Part shown: in pieces, positions 6,340 through 13,360 of the stretch
Numbering within the stretch: the stretch's first letter is position 1
Layout: each line of letters opens with the position of its first letter
NCBI GenBank assembly: GCA_023301785.1
Contig: JALZUF010000004.1
Coordinates: forward strand, 1 to 13,360
DNA from: Alphaproteobacteria bacterium
GTDB taxonomy: Bacteria > Pseudomonadota > Alphaproteobacteria > Micavibrionales > Micavibrionaceae
DNA: 13,360 bases
Direction: 5' to 3'
Position numbers and translations under genes: made by a program
The notes under the pieces: model-generated
Seen by the model: only the letters and a program-made list of their open reading frames with translations
What the model was told of the DNA's origin: nothing
Databases searched by the model: none

Positions 6340-8283
6340 ATGTGCGGTATAGCAGGGTTTTTCCCTCCATCAGGTAGGTATAGTAGCGATGAGGCCTCAA
6401 ACATTGCGCAAGCGATGGAAGGCGCGATTGAACATCGTGGCCCCGATAGCGGTGATATCTGGCAAGATGAAAGTGGTTTAGTGCTTATTCATCGTCGTTT
6501 GGCGATCATTGATCTGAGTGCTGATGGAGCCCAGCCTATGGCTTCACCCTCAAAGCGTTACCGTATTACCTTTAATGGTGAAATTTATAATTATCTTGAT
6601 CTGCGTCATGATTTAGAACGTGTTGGAGTACGCTTCAAAGGTGGTTCTGATACCGAAGTCATGTTGGCCGCGTTTGATATGTGGGGTATTGAAGAAACCT
6701 TGTCGCGCCTCAATGGTATGTTTGCTTTCGCGCTCTATGACGCGCAAGAAAATTATATGCATTTTGTGCGGGATCGTTTTGGTAAGAAGCCCCTTTATGT
6801 GGGGTGGGTTGATGGATCGCTTGTTTTTGCTTCTGAATTAAAATCGTTTCATAAATTCCCCAATTTTGCGCGTGATATAAATAAAGATGCGTTAGCAGTT
6901 TATATGAAATATGGATATGTGCATGCGCCATACTCTATTTTTGATGGTGTATGGCAAGTTTTGCCGTCATCACTCTTATCTTTAGATTTATCAAACTTGA
7001 ATGATAATAAAAATTTGGCAACCAAGATGAAAACTTATTGGTCGCTTAAAGGCGTAGCAGAAAAAGGGTTAGAAAATCCTATTCGTAAATCAGAAAAAAT
7101 CTTGATTGAAGAATTTGAAACAAAGCTGGAATTAGCGGTGGCCAAGCGTATGATATCAGATGTACCGCTAGGGGCGTTCTTATCTGGTGGCATTGACTCT
7201 TCGGCGATCGTCGCGCTCATGCAACGCCAATCTACGGATCAAATAAAAACGTTTACAGCAGGCTTTGAACAAGAAGGTTTTAACGAAGCTGAACACGCAA
7301 AAGCTATTGCCAATCATTTACGCACCGATCATCAAGAGTTTTATTGTAGTGATAAAGATGCGCTGAATGTCGTGTCACAGTTGCCAGTAATGTATGACGA
7401 GCCGTTCGCAGATTCATCACAAATTCCAACATATCTGATTTCGAAATTAGCACGCGAGCAAGCGACAGTTGTTCTGACGGGCGATGGTGGTGATGAGATT
7501 TTAGGGGGATATGATCGTCATACGAAAATTCCACCATTATGGTCACGGTGTGAAAAGGTTCCGCACGTTATACGCGCAGGGGTTTGTAAAATTTTAAATA
7601 TTGCACCTGCTAGTCTTTATGGTTTGATGCGTTCAAATAACCCGCATTTTGGGGCGCAAGTAAAACGCGCACTATCTTTGATGGGATTAAAAGATGAGCG
7701 TGCTGTATATGACGCGCTGGTGAGCGGATGGATGAATGGTGATAAGGCTGTTTTAGGCGCATCCTTACCGTCATTGCCACTTCATGATGATAAGCTATGG
7801 CCGCAAGGGTTAGATTTTGCCAACCAAATGATCTTTGGTGATACGTTATCGTATCGTCCCAATGACTTGATGGTGAAGACGGATCGCGCGAGTATGGCGG
7901 TGGCGCTGGAGGCGCGAGCGCCCTTAATGGATTATGAATTGGCGGAATATAGCTGGCGTTTACCGGCACCCATGAAAATACGCGGTGGCAAGGGCAAATG
8001 GATTTTGCGTGAAGTGTTGAAGAAGCACGTTCCAGAAGAGTTGTATGATCGACCTAAAATGGGATTCTCGGTGCCGCTGAATGGGTGGCTTCGTGGGCCG
8101 TTAAAGGAATGGGCAGAGGAATTATTAGAGCCACACCATATTGCCAGTCAGGGATTATTAGATAATAATATGGTGCAAGCGCAATGGCAGGCTTTCAAAG
8201 CCAGTGATGACCGTGTCAGTGCGCCCAAAGATATTTGGACAATTCTGATGTTCCAAGCATGGCATAAAGAATGGATGGGGTAA
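6340..8283 (+). CDS. asnB: Glutamine-dependent asparagine synthetase-like amidotransferase
   Basis: The 647-residue protein begins MCGIAGFF, giving the catalytic N-terminal Cys2 of a class II glutamine amidotransferase. HRRLAIIDLS, FNGEIYNY and GSDTEV follow, the glutamine-pocket motifs. The synthetase half has the ATP pyrophosphatase loop SGGIDSS (282-288), GDGGDE (381-386) and NDLMVKTDRASMA (508-520). Glutaminase ammonia would be transferred to an adenylated carboxylate, aspartate in true AsnB. Length fits the bacterial AsnB family. Since it is packed with an epimerase and a glycosyltransferase, it may instead amidate a sugar acid in a surface glycan, as AsnB-like genes in polysaccharide clusters are thought to do; substrate cannot be told from sequence. 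It starts 70 bases after the usher stop, with no clear promoter, terminator or Shine-Dalgarno sequence between. Confidence 0.93.
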   Translation: MCGIAGFFPPSGRYSSDEASNIAQAMEGAIEHRGPDSGDIWQDESGLVLIHRRLAIIDLSADGAQPMASPSKRYRITFNGEIYNYLDLRHDLERVGVRFKGGSDTEVMLAAFDMWGIEETLSRLNGMFAFALYDAQENYMHFVRDRFGKKPLYVGWVDGSLVFASELKSFHKFPNFARDINKDALAVYMKYGYVHAPYSIFDGVWQVLPSSLLSLDLSNLNDNKNLATKMKTYWSLKGVAEKGLENPIRKSEKILIEEFETKLELAVAKRMISDVPLGAFLSGGIDSSAIVALMQRQSTDQIKTFTAGFEQEGFNEAEHAKAIANHLRTDHQEFYCSDKDALNVVSQLPVMYDEPFADSSQIPTYLISKLAREQATVVLTGDGGDEILGGYDRHTKIPPLWSRCEKVPHVIRAGVCKILNIAPASLYGLMRSNNPHFGAQVKRALSLMGLKDERAVYDALVSGWMNGDKAVLGASLPSLPLHDDKLWPQGLDFANQMIFGDTLSYRPNDLMVKTDRASMAVALEARAPLMDYELAEYSWRLPAPMKIRGGKGKWILREVLKKHVPEELYDRPKMGFSVPLNGWLRGPLKEWAEELLEPHHIASQGLLDNNMVQAQWQAFKASDDRVSAPKDIWTILMFQAWHKEWMG

Positions 8284-8285
8284 GT

Positions 8286-9233
8286 ATGAAAATAGCAATC
8301 ACAGGTGGATCGGGTTTTATTGCAACGCGCCTTATTCAAGAGTTGCGTGCCGATGGGCATGACATTGAAATCATAGATATCGCCCACGCAAAACCGATTG
8401 ATATTATGGATCAAGAAAATTTAGATAAAGCCTTGGCTGGTTGTGATGCGGTTTATCACTTAGCGGCGGAGCACCGTGATGATGTCTTCCCACGTCAGAA
8501 ATATTATGATGTGAATGGGCAAGGGACACAAAATGTTTTGAACGCCGCAACGAAAAATAATATCAAAAAAGTAATCTTCACCAGCACGGTCGCGGTTTAC
8601 CCCTTAAACAGTAAATATGCGGATGAAAATACGGCGGCTGAACCGTTTAATGATTACGGAAAAAGTAAGCTGGAAGCGGAGAAGCATATCAAAGCGTGGG
8701 CAGCACAATCATCAAATAACTGTGCGACAATTATACGTCCCGTTGTTGTGTTTGGTGAAAATAATCGCGGTAATGTGTACAATCTTATACATCAAATCAC
8801 CAATGGTAAATTTGTGATGATCGGATCGGGTCAGAATAAGAAATCAATGGCTTATGTTGGTAACATTGCAGTATTTTTAAAATCCCGACTTAGCGCGCAA
8901 GAAAATTTAGAAATTTTCAATTACGCAGATAAGCCAGATTTTATGACGCAGGAATTAACGGATGTTATTTATCACGCATTGCATCGCCGCAAGCCGAAAA
9001 TAAATATTCCGTATACTGTAGGAATTTTAGCAGGTTATACGTTTGATGCGCTCGCAAAAATAACACGCCGCACATTTCCAATCAGTGCAATACGCGTACA
9101 AAAATTTTGCGCGGATACAACGGTGAATGCAAGCAAGGCACATGATACGGAATTTAAACCTAAATATAATTTAGGCGAAGGTGTAGAGCGTATGGTGGAA
9201 CATGATTTTAAAGAGCACGTACAATCATCATGA
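8286..9233 (+). CDS. NAD-dependent sugar epimerase/dehydratase (extended SDR)
   Basis: The start at 8286 follows the asnB stop by two bases and has GGGG just upstream; an ATG at 8271 lies inside asnB and would add five residues before the nucleotide-binding strand. The 315-residue product opens MKIAITGGSGFIATR, the GxxGxxG Rossmann motif. It has DAVYHLAAEHRD, the catalytic S100/T101 in TSTVAVY, and Y124xxxK128 (DYGKSK), followed by IIRPVVVFGENNRGNVYNLI. These define an extended short-chain dehydrogenase acting on a nucleotide sugar or a lipid-linked sugar: epimerase, dehydratase or reductase. The C-terminal substrate half does not let me choose. The packing with asnB and a GT4 enzyme points to surface glycan synthesis in the cytoplasm. 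Confidence 0.9.
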   Translation: MKIAITGGSGFIATRLIQELRADGHDIEIIDIAHAKPIDIMDQENLDKALAGCDAVYHLAAEHRDDVFPRQKYYDVNGQGTQNVLNAATKNNIKKVIFTSTVAVYPLNSKYADENTAAEPFNDYGKSKLEAEKHIKAWAAQSSNNCATIIRPVVVFGENNRGNVYNLIHQITNGKFVMIGSGQNKKSMAYVGNIAVFLKSRLSAQENLEIFNYADKPDFMTQELTDVIYHALHRRKPKINIPYTVGILAGYTFDALAKITRRTFPISAIRVQKFCADTTVNASKAHDTEFKPKYNLGEGVERMVEHDFKEHVQSS

Positions 9234-10384
9234 GTATGCAGAAAAAAAATACAAAATTTTTAATGATCATTAATGATCTGGCATGGTTTTGGTCGCATCG
9301 TTTACCGTTGGCAAAAGAAATCCAAAAAAAAGGTTGGGATCTACAAGTTGTAGCGCACCGCGCACATAAGGATGAGGGTTTAAAAGACATTGGCGTTAAG
9401 GGCATTGGCTTGCCACCGCTTGGGCGGTCGTTGAACCCGATACCACAATTAAAATTGATGGCGGCGATGCGCGATATTATTGCGCGGGAACAGCCTGACA
9501 TTATCCACGGCATCACAATACGCTATGCGTTTTATTTGGGTATAGTCACGCGGCTCATGCGCTATAAACCTGTGACGTTTACCGTGGCGGGATTGGGCAG
9601 TCTTTATACAGATCCCAGTAAGAAAATGCACTACATCCGTAAAGTTGTTTTACCTATCATGCGCTTTGCTTTTGGTGGTAAGGGAAAACGTATCATTTTT
9701 CAAAACCCTGATGATCGTCAGGCAATGATAGATACGAGCATTGTTACGGCAGAAAATACGGCGCTCATTCGTGGATCGGGCGTTGACCTAAAAGAATTCC
9801 CTTATGTGCCTTACGCAGAATCAAAAGAAGAGCCGATTATTTTATTTACCTCGCGTTTGTTACGCGAAAAAGGGATTACGGATTTTATTGAAGCTGCACG
9901 CATTTTGAAAAAACAAAAGATTAAAGCACGCTTTGTGGTGGCAGGAAATATTGACCCAAACAATGCACGTTCTTTAAGTCGTTCCGAAATTCAGGCCCCT
10001 CATGATGCAGGGATCATTGAATGGAAAGGGCATGTTGATGATATGCCTGAAATGCTGAAATCATCCTACGCGGTGGTGTTACCGTCTTATTATGGCGAAG
10101 GCGTGCCGAAGGTCTTGCTTGAGGCGGCCGCAATAGGACGCCCCATTATTACTTGCAATGCACCAGGGTGCCGCGAAGCGGTGACGCATAATGAAAATGG
10201 ATATTTGGTTGCGCCGCAATCACCAACAAAACTGGCCGAAGCCATCAAGCGTTTATTAGAAGATCCAGAAAAATCATCTGCTTTTGGCAAGGCTGGACGC
10301 AAGCGTGTCGAAGATGATTTTCATGTAGATCATGTGAATGCCCAGACAATGGCAGTGTATGAAAAACTATTACTTGACAAATAA
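9230..10384 (+). CDS. GT4-family glycosyltransferase
   Basis: The 384-residue protein overlaps the epimerase stop in an ATGA, typical of translational coupling; a second ATG at 9236 is also possible. The N-terminal half begins with the strand KFLMIINDLAWFWSHRLPLA and has DIIHGITIRYAFYLG and FTVAGLGSLYTD. The C-terminal GT-B half has GSGVDLKEF, FTSRLLREKGI, and the retaining-enzyme EX7E pair E290 and E298 (EGVPKVLLE), then GRPIITCNAPGCREAV and the closing ENGYLVAP. It should move a sugar from a nucleotide donor to a lipid-linked or oligosaccharide acceptor at the inner membrane face. It resembles PglA/CapM-like enzymes in style, but donor and acceptor cannot be assigned. It closes the three-gene glycan set. 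Confidence 0.92.
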   Translation: MSMQKKNTKFLMIINDLAWFWSHRLPLAKEIQKKGWDLQVVAHRAHKDEGLKDIGVKGIGLPPLGRSLNPIPQLKLMAAMRDIIAREQPDIIHGITIRYAFYLGIVTRLMRYKPVTFTVAGLGSLYTDPSKKMHYIRKVVLPIMRFAFGGKGKRIIFQNPDDRQAMIDTSIVTAENTALIRGSGVDLKEFPYVPYAESKEEPIILFTSRLLREKGITDFIEAARILKKQKIKARFVVAGNIDPNNARSLSRSEIQAPHDAGIIEWKGHVDDMPEMLKSSYAVVLPSYYGEGVPKVLLEAAAIGRPIITCNAPGCREAVTHNENGYLVAPQSPTKLAEAIKRLLEDPEKSSAFGKAGRKRVEDDFHVDHVNAQTMAVYEKLLLDK

Positions 10385-10426
10385 GATCGCTTTCTTCATG
10401 TTATGTAAAAATAAATGGAGTTTCAA

Positions 10427-10642
10427 ATGACAAAACCAAATCCAACTAATCCTGAAACAAATTTTTGGCGTGAAGTCGAGATTATGCAACCTTCTGATGA
10501 AAGGGGCCGCTTAGGTAAGGCGGCTGTGTTAACTCTTGGTTTCGGTGTGAATGCAGGTTACTTAGCCAAAGCGGCTGTTGAGTTTTGGGGTGGTCACCTT
10601 AAAAAAAGCCTTCAAAGTAAGGGGCCAGAGAGCCGTCCTTAA
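10427..10642 (+). CDS. Small hypothetical protein, 71 residues
   Basis: I do not recognise this family. The start at 10427 is preferred to the in-frame ATG at 10415 because GGAG lies six bases before it, within the upstream codons. The N-terminus is polar and Pro/Asn-rich (TKPNPTNPETNFWREVE), the middle is a mildly hydrophobic Gly/Ala stretch (GKAAVLTLGFGVNAGYLAKA), possibly an amphipathic or membrane-associated helix, and the C-terminus is basic and polar. No signal peptide is evident. It lies 42 bases after the glycosyltransferase gene and 51 bases before prfC, on the same strand, with no terminator seen on either side. A good ribosome-binding site and codon use like its neighbours favour a real gene. 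Confidence 0.62.
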   Translation: MTKPNPTNPETNFWREVEIMQPSDERGRLGKAAVLTLGFGVNAGYLAKAAVEFWGGHLKKSLQSKGPESRP

Positions 10643-10693
10643 CGCTTTTAAAAAGTCTGGTTATTACGCCTGAATTTCTTTATAACCACCTCT

Positions 10694-12292
10694 ATGGACG
10701 ATGAAAACAACTATCAGACACGTCGCACTTTTGCGATTATCTCTCACCCCGATGCGGGTAAGACGACCCTAACAGAGAAGCTGTTGCTTTTTGGGGGCGC
10801 GATCCATTTGGCTGGTGATGTGAAGGCCAAGGGAAACCGCCGTCGCGCCCATTCAGACTGGATGAAGATTGAGCAAGCGCGTGGGATTTCTGTGACGACC
10901 TCTGTGATGACGTTTGAATATGAGAACGTCACGTTCAATTTGCTTGATACACCTGGACACGAAGATTTTTCGGATGATACATACCGCACATTAACCGCCG
11001 TTGATAGCGCGGTAATGGTGATTGATGCCGCCAAAGGGATCGAGGCACAGACACGTAAATTATTTGAGGTCTGTCGTTTGCGTGATGTCCCGATTACAAC
11101 ATTCGTCAACAAAATGGATCGTGAAACGCGTGACCCATTTGAGTTATTAGATGAAGTCAATGAAGTGCTGGCGCTTGATACCACACCTATGACGTGGCCT
11201 GTTGGTATGGGTAAGCAATTTAAAGGGTGCTACGATTTAGTACGTGACCAAATGATTTTATTTGAAGGCACGTCCAAACGCGGCGGTATCCCAGATATTC
11301 TGCCCTGCCAAGGTGTTGATGACCCCAAATTAGGGGACGCGCTGGGTGCGGAGCTTCATGCGAAGTTAAAAGAAGACATCGAAATGGTGAAAGGACTTTG
11401 TCCGCCATTTGATTTAGAAAGCTATAACGAAGGCCATTTAAGCCCCGTTTATTTTGGATCGGCGTTAAAAGATTTTGGCGTTAAAGATTTACTTGATGGC
11501 CTTAAAGAATTTGCGCCCGTACCGCGTTCTCAAGAAACGGAAAGCCGTGAAGTGAAACCAGATGAAGATAAGGTCTCTGGTTTTGTATTTAAAGTGCAAG
11601 CAAACATGGACCCAAAACACCGTGACCGTGTGGCATTTATGCGTATTTGTTCAGGCACGTTTAAGCGCGGGATGAAATTGCTTAATACCGCTTCTAGTAA
11701 AACACTTACAATATCAAACCCAATTTTCTTTTTCAGCCAAGGCCGAGAGCTAGCCGATGATGCGGTGGCAGGTGATATCATTGGTATTCCAAACCATGGA
11801 ACCATTCGTGTGGGTGATACATTAAGCGAAGGTGAGAGTATCATGTTTACTGGTATTCCAGACTTCGCCCCAGAGATTTTACGCCGCGTGCGCTTGGGCG
11901 ATCCACTGAAGGCGAAGCATTTGCAACGTGCGCTGGAAAGCTTAGCCGAAGAAGGTGTGACGCAAGTCTTCCGCCCTATGTTGGGTAGTGATTGGATTGT
12001 CGGTGTTGTCGGAACGTTACAGTTAGACGTTTTGAAGGACCGTTTGAAATATGAATATAATTTAGAAGTAGATTTTGAGAATACGCAATATATTACGGCG
12101 CGCTGGGTTAGTGCTCATGGTGATAAAGCAAATGATAACCTCAAGAAATTCATTGATTCAAACCGCGCGTCTTTAGGTGAGGATCGTGATAAGACTCCGG
12201 TTTATCTGGCACGTAATGCATGGGATTTAGACCGTGCACAAAGCGATTATAAAGAAATAAAATTCAGCGAAGTGCGTGAACGCGGCCGTTAA
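10694..12292 (+). CDS. prfC: Peptide chain release factor 3 (RF3) GTPase
   Basis: The 532-residue length matches RF3 (529 in E. coli). G1 is SHPDAGKTT (17-25), the switch I region has ARGISVTTSVM, G3 is DTPGHEDF (85-92) and G4 is NKMD (139-142). The RF3-specific start RRTFAIISHPDAGKTT and HSDWMKIEQARGISVTTS set it apart from EF-G. A domain II beta barrel with VFKVQANMDPKHRDRVAF and a domain III with FRPMLGSDWIVGVVG follow. RF3 removes RF1 and RF2 from the ribosome after peptide release. The ATG at 10694 is the only plausible start, yet no Shine-Dalgarno sequence precedes it; ACCACCTCT does, which resembles the anti-Shine-Dalgarno strand. The stop shares bases with the convergent slyX stop. 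Confidence 0.97.
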   Translation: MDDENNYQTRRTFAIISHPDAGKTTLTEKLLLFGGAIHLAGDVKAKGNRRRAHSDWMKIEQARGISVTTSVMTFEYENVTFNLLDTPGHEDFSDDTYRTLTAVDSAVMVIDAAKGIEAQTRKLFEVCRLRDVPITTFVNKMDRETRDPFELLDEVNEVLALDTTPMTWPVGMGKQFKGCYDLVRDQMILFEGTSKRGGIPDILPCQGVDDPKLGDALGAELHAKLKEDIEMVKGLCPPFDLESYNEGHLSPVYFGSALKDFGVKDLLDGLKEFAPVPRSQETESREVKPDEDKVSGFVFKVQANMDPKHRDRVAFMRICSGTFKRGMKLLNTASSKTLTISNPIFFFSQGRELADDAVAGDIIGIPNHGTIRVGDTLSEGESIMFTGIPDFAPEILRRVRLGDPLKAKHLQRALESLAEEGVTQVFRPMLGSDWIVGVVGTLQLDVLKDRLKYEYNLEVDFENTQYITARWVSAHGDKANDNLKKFIDSNRASLGEDRDKTPVYLARNAWDLDRAQSDYKEIKFSEVRERGR

Positions 12293-12522
12293 TAATGTGG
12301 CGGCTTATTCGCGGCGGCTTCATCGCTAACGCTTTGGTGATCTTCACCGCCTAAATCCTGCATTGTGTTTTCAAGTTTATCTAATTTAATCTTCACATAT
12401 TTCTTAAGCGTGTCAATTTCTTGACCGTGGGCGGCAATAACATCGTTTAGTTCTTCAATTTCCTTCGCTTGATGTGCGATCAAAACTTCTAAATCATTGA
12501 TTTTATTATTATCTTGTACCAT
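12289..12522 (-). CDS. slyX: SlyX family protein
   Basis: The 77-residue product is almost all heptad coiled coil (NDLEVLIAHQAKEIEELND onward to about residue 56), then a polar linker, and ends KPPHY, the signature C-terminus of SlyX. Length fits (72 in E. coli). AAAGGACG lies about ten bases upstream of the ATG at 12522. SlyX's cellular role is not well defined; it is named from its place near slyD in E. coli. It converges with prfC and overlaps it by four bases, and diverges from the metallopeptidase gene. Confidence 0.9.
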   Translation of the reverse strand: MVQDNNKINDLEVLIAHQAKEIEELNDVIAAHGQEIDTLKKYVKIKLDKLENTMQDLGGEDHQSVSDEAAANKPPHY

Positions 12523-12546
12523 TGAAATAAAGCCGTCCTTTGCGTA

Positions 12547-12561
12547 AAGTCATTGTGACTT
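12547..12561. promoter_or_regulatory. Inverted repeat between divergent slyX and metallopeptidase genes
   Basis: AAGTCA and TGACTT form perfect 6-base arms around TTG within the 59-base gap between two divergent starts. It could bind a dimeric regulator acting on one or both genes; no clear -35/-10 pair was found beside it. Confidence 0.35.
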
Positions 12562-12581
12562 AAACTTATAAGGAATATCAG

Positions 12582-13360
12582 ATGCGTTGGCAACATAGAC
12601 GACGAAGCAGCAATATAGAAGACAGACAACGCGCAGGCGGTAAAGCTGTCGCTGGGGGTGGCGGTATGTTTCTTGTCATGGCGCTGGTTGTGTTTTTATT
12701 AGGGGGCGACCCATCTTCGCTTATTGGCGAGGGGCTTGAACGGACGGTATCAGGTCATATGCAAGGTCAATCACAGTTGTCTGAAGAAGAAACCAAAGAG
12801 TTGGCGGAGTTTACATCGGTTGTGCTCGCCAGCACGGAAGATGTCTGGCGTGAGATATACGCGCAAAATGGTGGTGTTTATAAGGAGCCTAAATTGGTGT
12901 TGTTTACTGGCGTGGTAAATTCATCTTGTGGACGTGCTGGATCGGCAACAGGGCCATTTTATTGTCCGCCAGATCAAAGTATTTATATTGATCTTAGTTT
13001 CTATAAGGATCTTAAAAGTAAATTAAAGGCACCCGGTGATTTTGCACAAGCTTATGTGATTGCCCACGAAGTCGGCCACCATATTCAAAATATGACTGGG
13101 GTTATTCCAGAGGTAACAAAGGCTAAACGCCGTACATCAAAAAAACGTGCGAATGCGTTGCAAGTTCGCGTCGAGCTTCAAGCGGATTGCTATGCTGGTG
13201 TGTGGGCACGTAAAGTGAAAGAGAACTATAATATGATCGAAGCGGGCGATATTGATGAAGCCTTAAATGCGGCCAGTCAGATTGGTGATGATCGTTTGCA
13301 AAAGCAATCACGAGGTTACGTTGTACCAGATTCCTTTACACACGGATCGTCAGCTCAGCG
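12582..13360 (+). CDS. ypfJ: YpfJ-type neutral zinc metallopeptidase, 3' end beyond window
   Basis: The ATG at 12582 has AAGGA seven bases before it. The 259 codons seen encode MRWQHRRRSSNIEDRR-like basic start (family form R-W-x-x-x-R-x-S-x-N-x-E-D-R), a single membrane span at about residues 28-41 (GMFLVMALVVFLLGG), then a domain with SSCGRAGSATGPFYCPPD and IYIDLSFY. The zinc site is HEVGHH (162-167), and VELQADCYAGVWA further on supplies the third, acidic ligand (the Glu of ELQAD). This order defines the putative neutral zinc metallopeptidase family (YpfJ in E. coli, about 287 residues), so some 30 residues are missing at the right edge. The catalytic domain probably faces the periplasm. 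Substrates are not known. Confidence 0.93.
   Translation, partial: MRWQHRRRSSNIEDRQRAGGKAVAGGGGMFLVMALVVFLLGGDPSSLIGEGLERTVSGHMQGQSQLSEEETKELAEFTSVVLASTEDVWREIYAQNGGVYKEPKLVLFTGVVNSSCGRAGSATGPFYCPPDQSIYIDLSFYKDLKSKLKAPGDFAQAYVIAHEVGHHIQNMTGVIPEVTKAKRRTSKKRANALQVRVELQADCYAGVWARKVKENYNMIEAGDIDEALNAASQIGDDRLQKQSRGYVVPDSFTHGSSAQ

Noticed and set aside
7610..7969. Minus-strand frame of 119 codons inside asnB
   Set aside because: It is a shadow of the asnB frame; its product is Pro/His-rich with no motif and no ribosome-binding site.
6340..8283. asnB as an ordinary housekeeping asparagine synthetase
   Set aside because: Not excluded, but its packing with an epimerase and a glycosyltransferase favours a glycan role, so the housekeeping reading was not adopted as the main call.
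10660..10687. GGTTAT/ATAACC hairpin before prfC as a terminator
   Set aside because: Six weak pairs around a 16-17-base loop with no T-run; not a terminator.
10744..11184. Minus-strand frame of 146 codons inside prfC
   Set aside because: It lies opposite the most conserved G-domain of RF3, has a Ser/Val-rich product of the kind seen in antisense shadows, and has no supporting start.

Overview
The window reads as chromosomal DNA of a Gram-negative bacterium with fairly AT-rich DNA. Gram-negative assignment rests on an outer-membrane usher-like protein, a PapD-type periplasmic chaperone, a lipoprotein with a lipobox, SlyX and RF3. Codon style and gene content suggest a proteobacterium, perhaps an alphaproteobacterium; this is inference, as no rRNA or other taxonomic marker is present. 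No mobile element, CRISPR array, tRNA or rRNA was seen.

Left part (1-6269): a surface-fibre locus of non-canonical chaperone-usher type, split into two divergent arms around a 300-base AT-rich regulatory region (2868-3167). The minus arm encodes a secreted DUF4402 protein that looks like the major subunit (2867-2274), a strong intrinsic terminator, a PapD-like chaperone (2151-1342) and a second, smaller DUF4402 protein (1364-897) whose start overlaps the chaperone gene. The plus arm is one 1033-residue usher-like protein (3168-6269) with extra domains. Further along the minus strand is the 5' part of a lipoprotein gene (782 to beyond the left edge), with its own strong candidate promoter. It has a coiled coil, a Lys/Ala/Pro linker and the beginning of a probable AMIN domain. 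The likely logic is that the chaperone folds the DUF4402 subunits in the periplasm and delivers them to the usher, which polymerises and exports them.

Middle part (6340-10384): three tightly packed plus-strand genes, a glutamine-dependent asparagine synthetase-like amidotransferase, an NAD-dependent sugar epimerase/dehydratase and a GT4 glycosyltransferase. With a 2-base gap and a 4-base overlap they look like one operon for a surface glycan. No terminator is visible between the usher gene and this set.

Right part (10427-13360): a 71-residue protein of unknown function, then housekeeping genes: prfC (release factor 3), slyX convergent with it and sharing stop-codon bases, and the divergent 5' part of a YpfJ-type zinc metallopeptidase that runs off the right edge.

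The most novel element is the DUF4402/PapD-like/usher-like locus, including a second DUF4402 subunit that lacks the N-terminal extension seen in the first and an usher C-terminus with a calcium-loop repeat domain and a possible SPOR-like tail.
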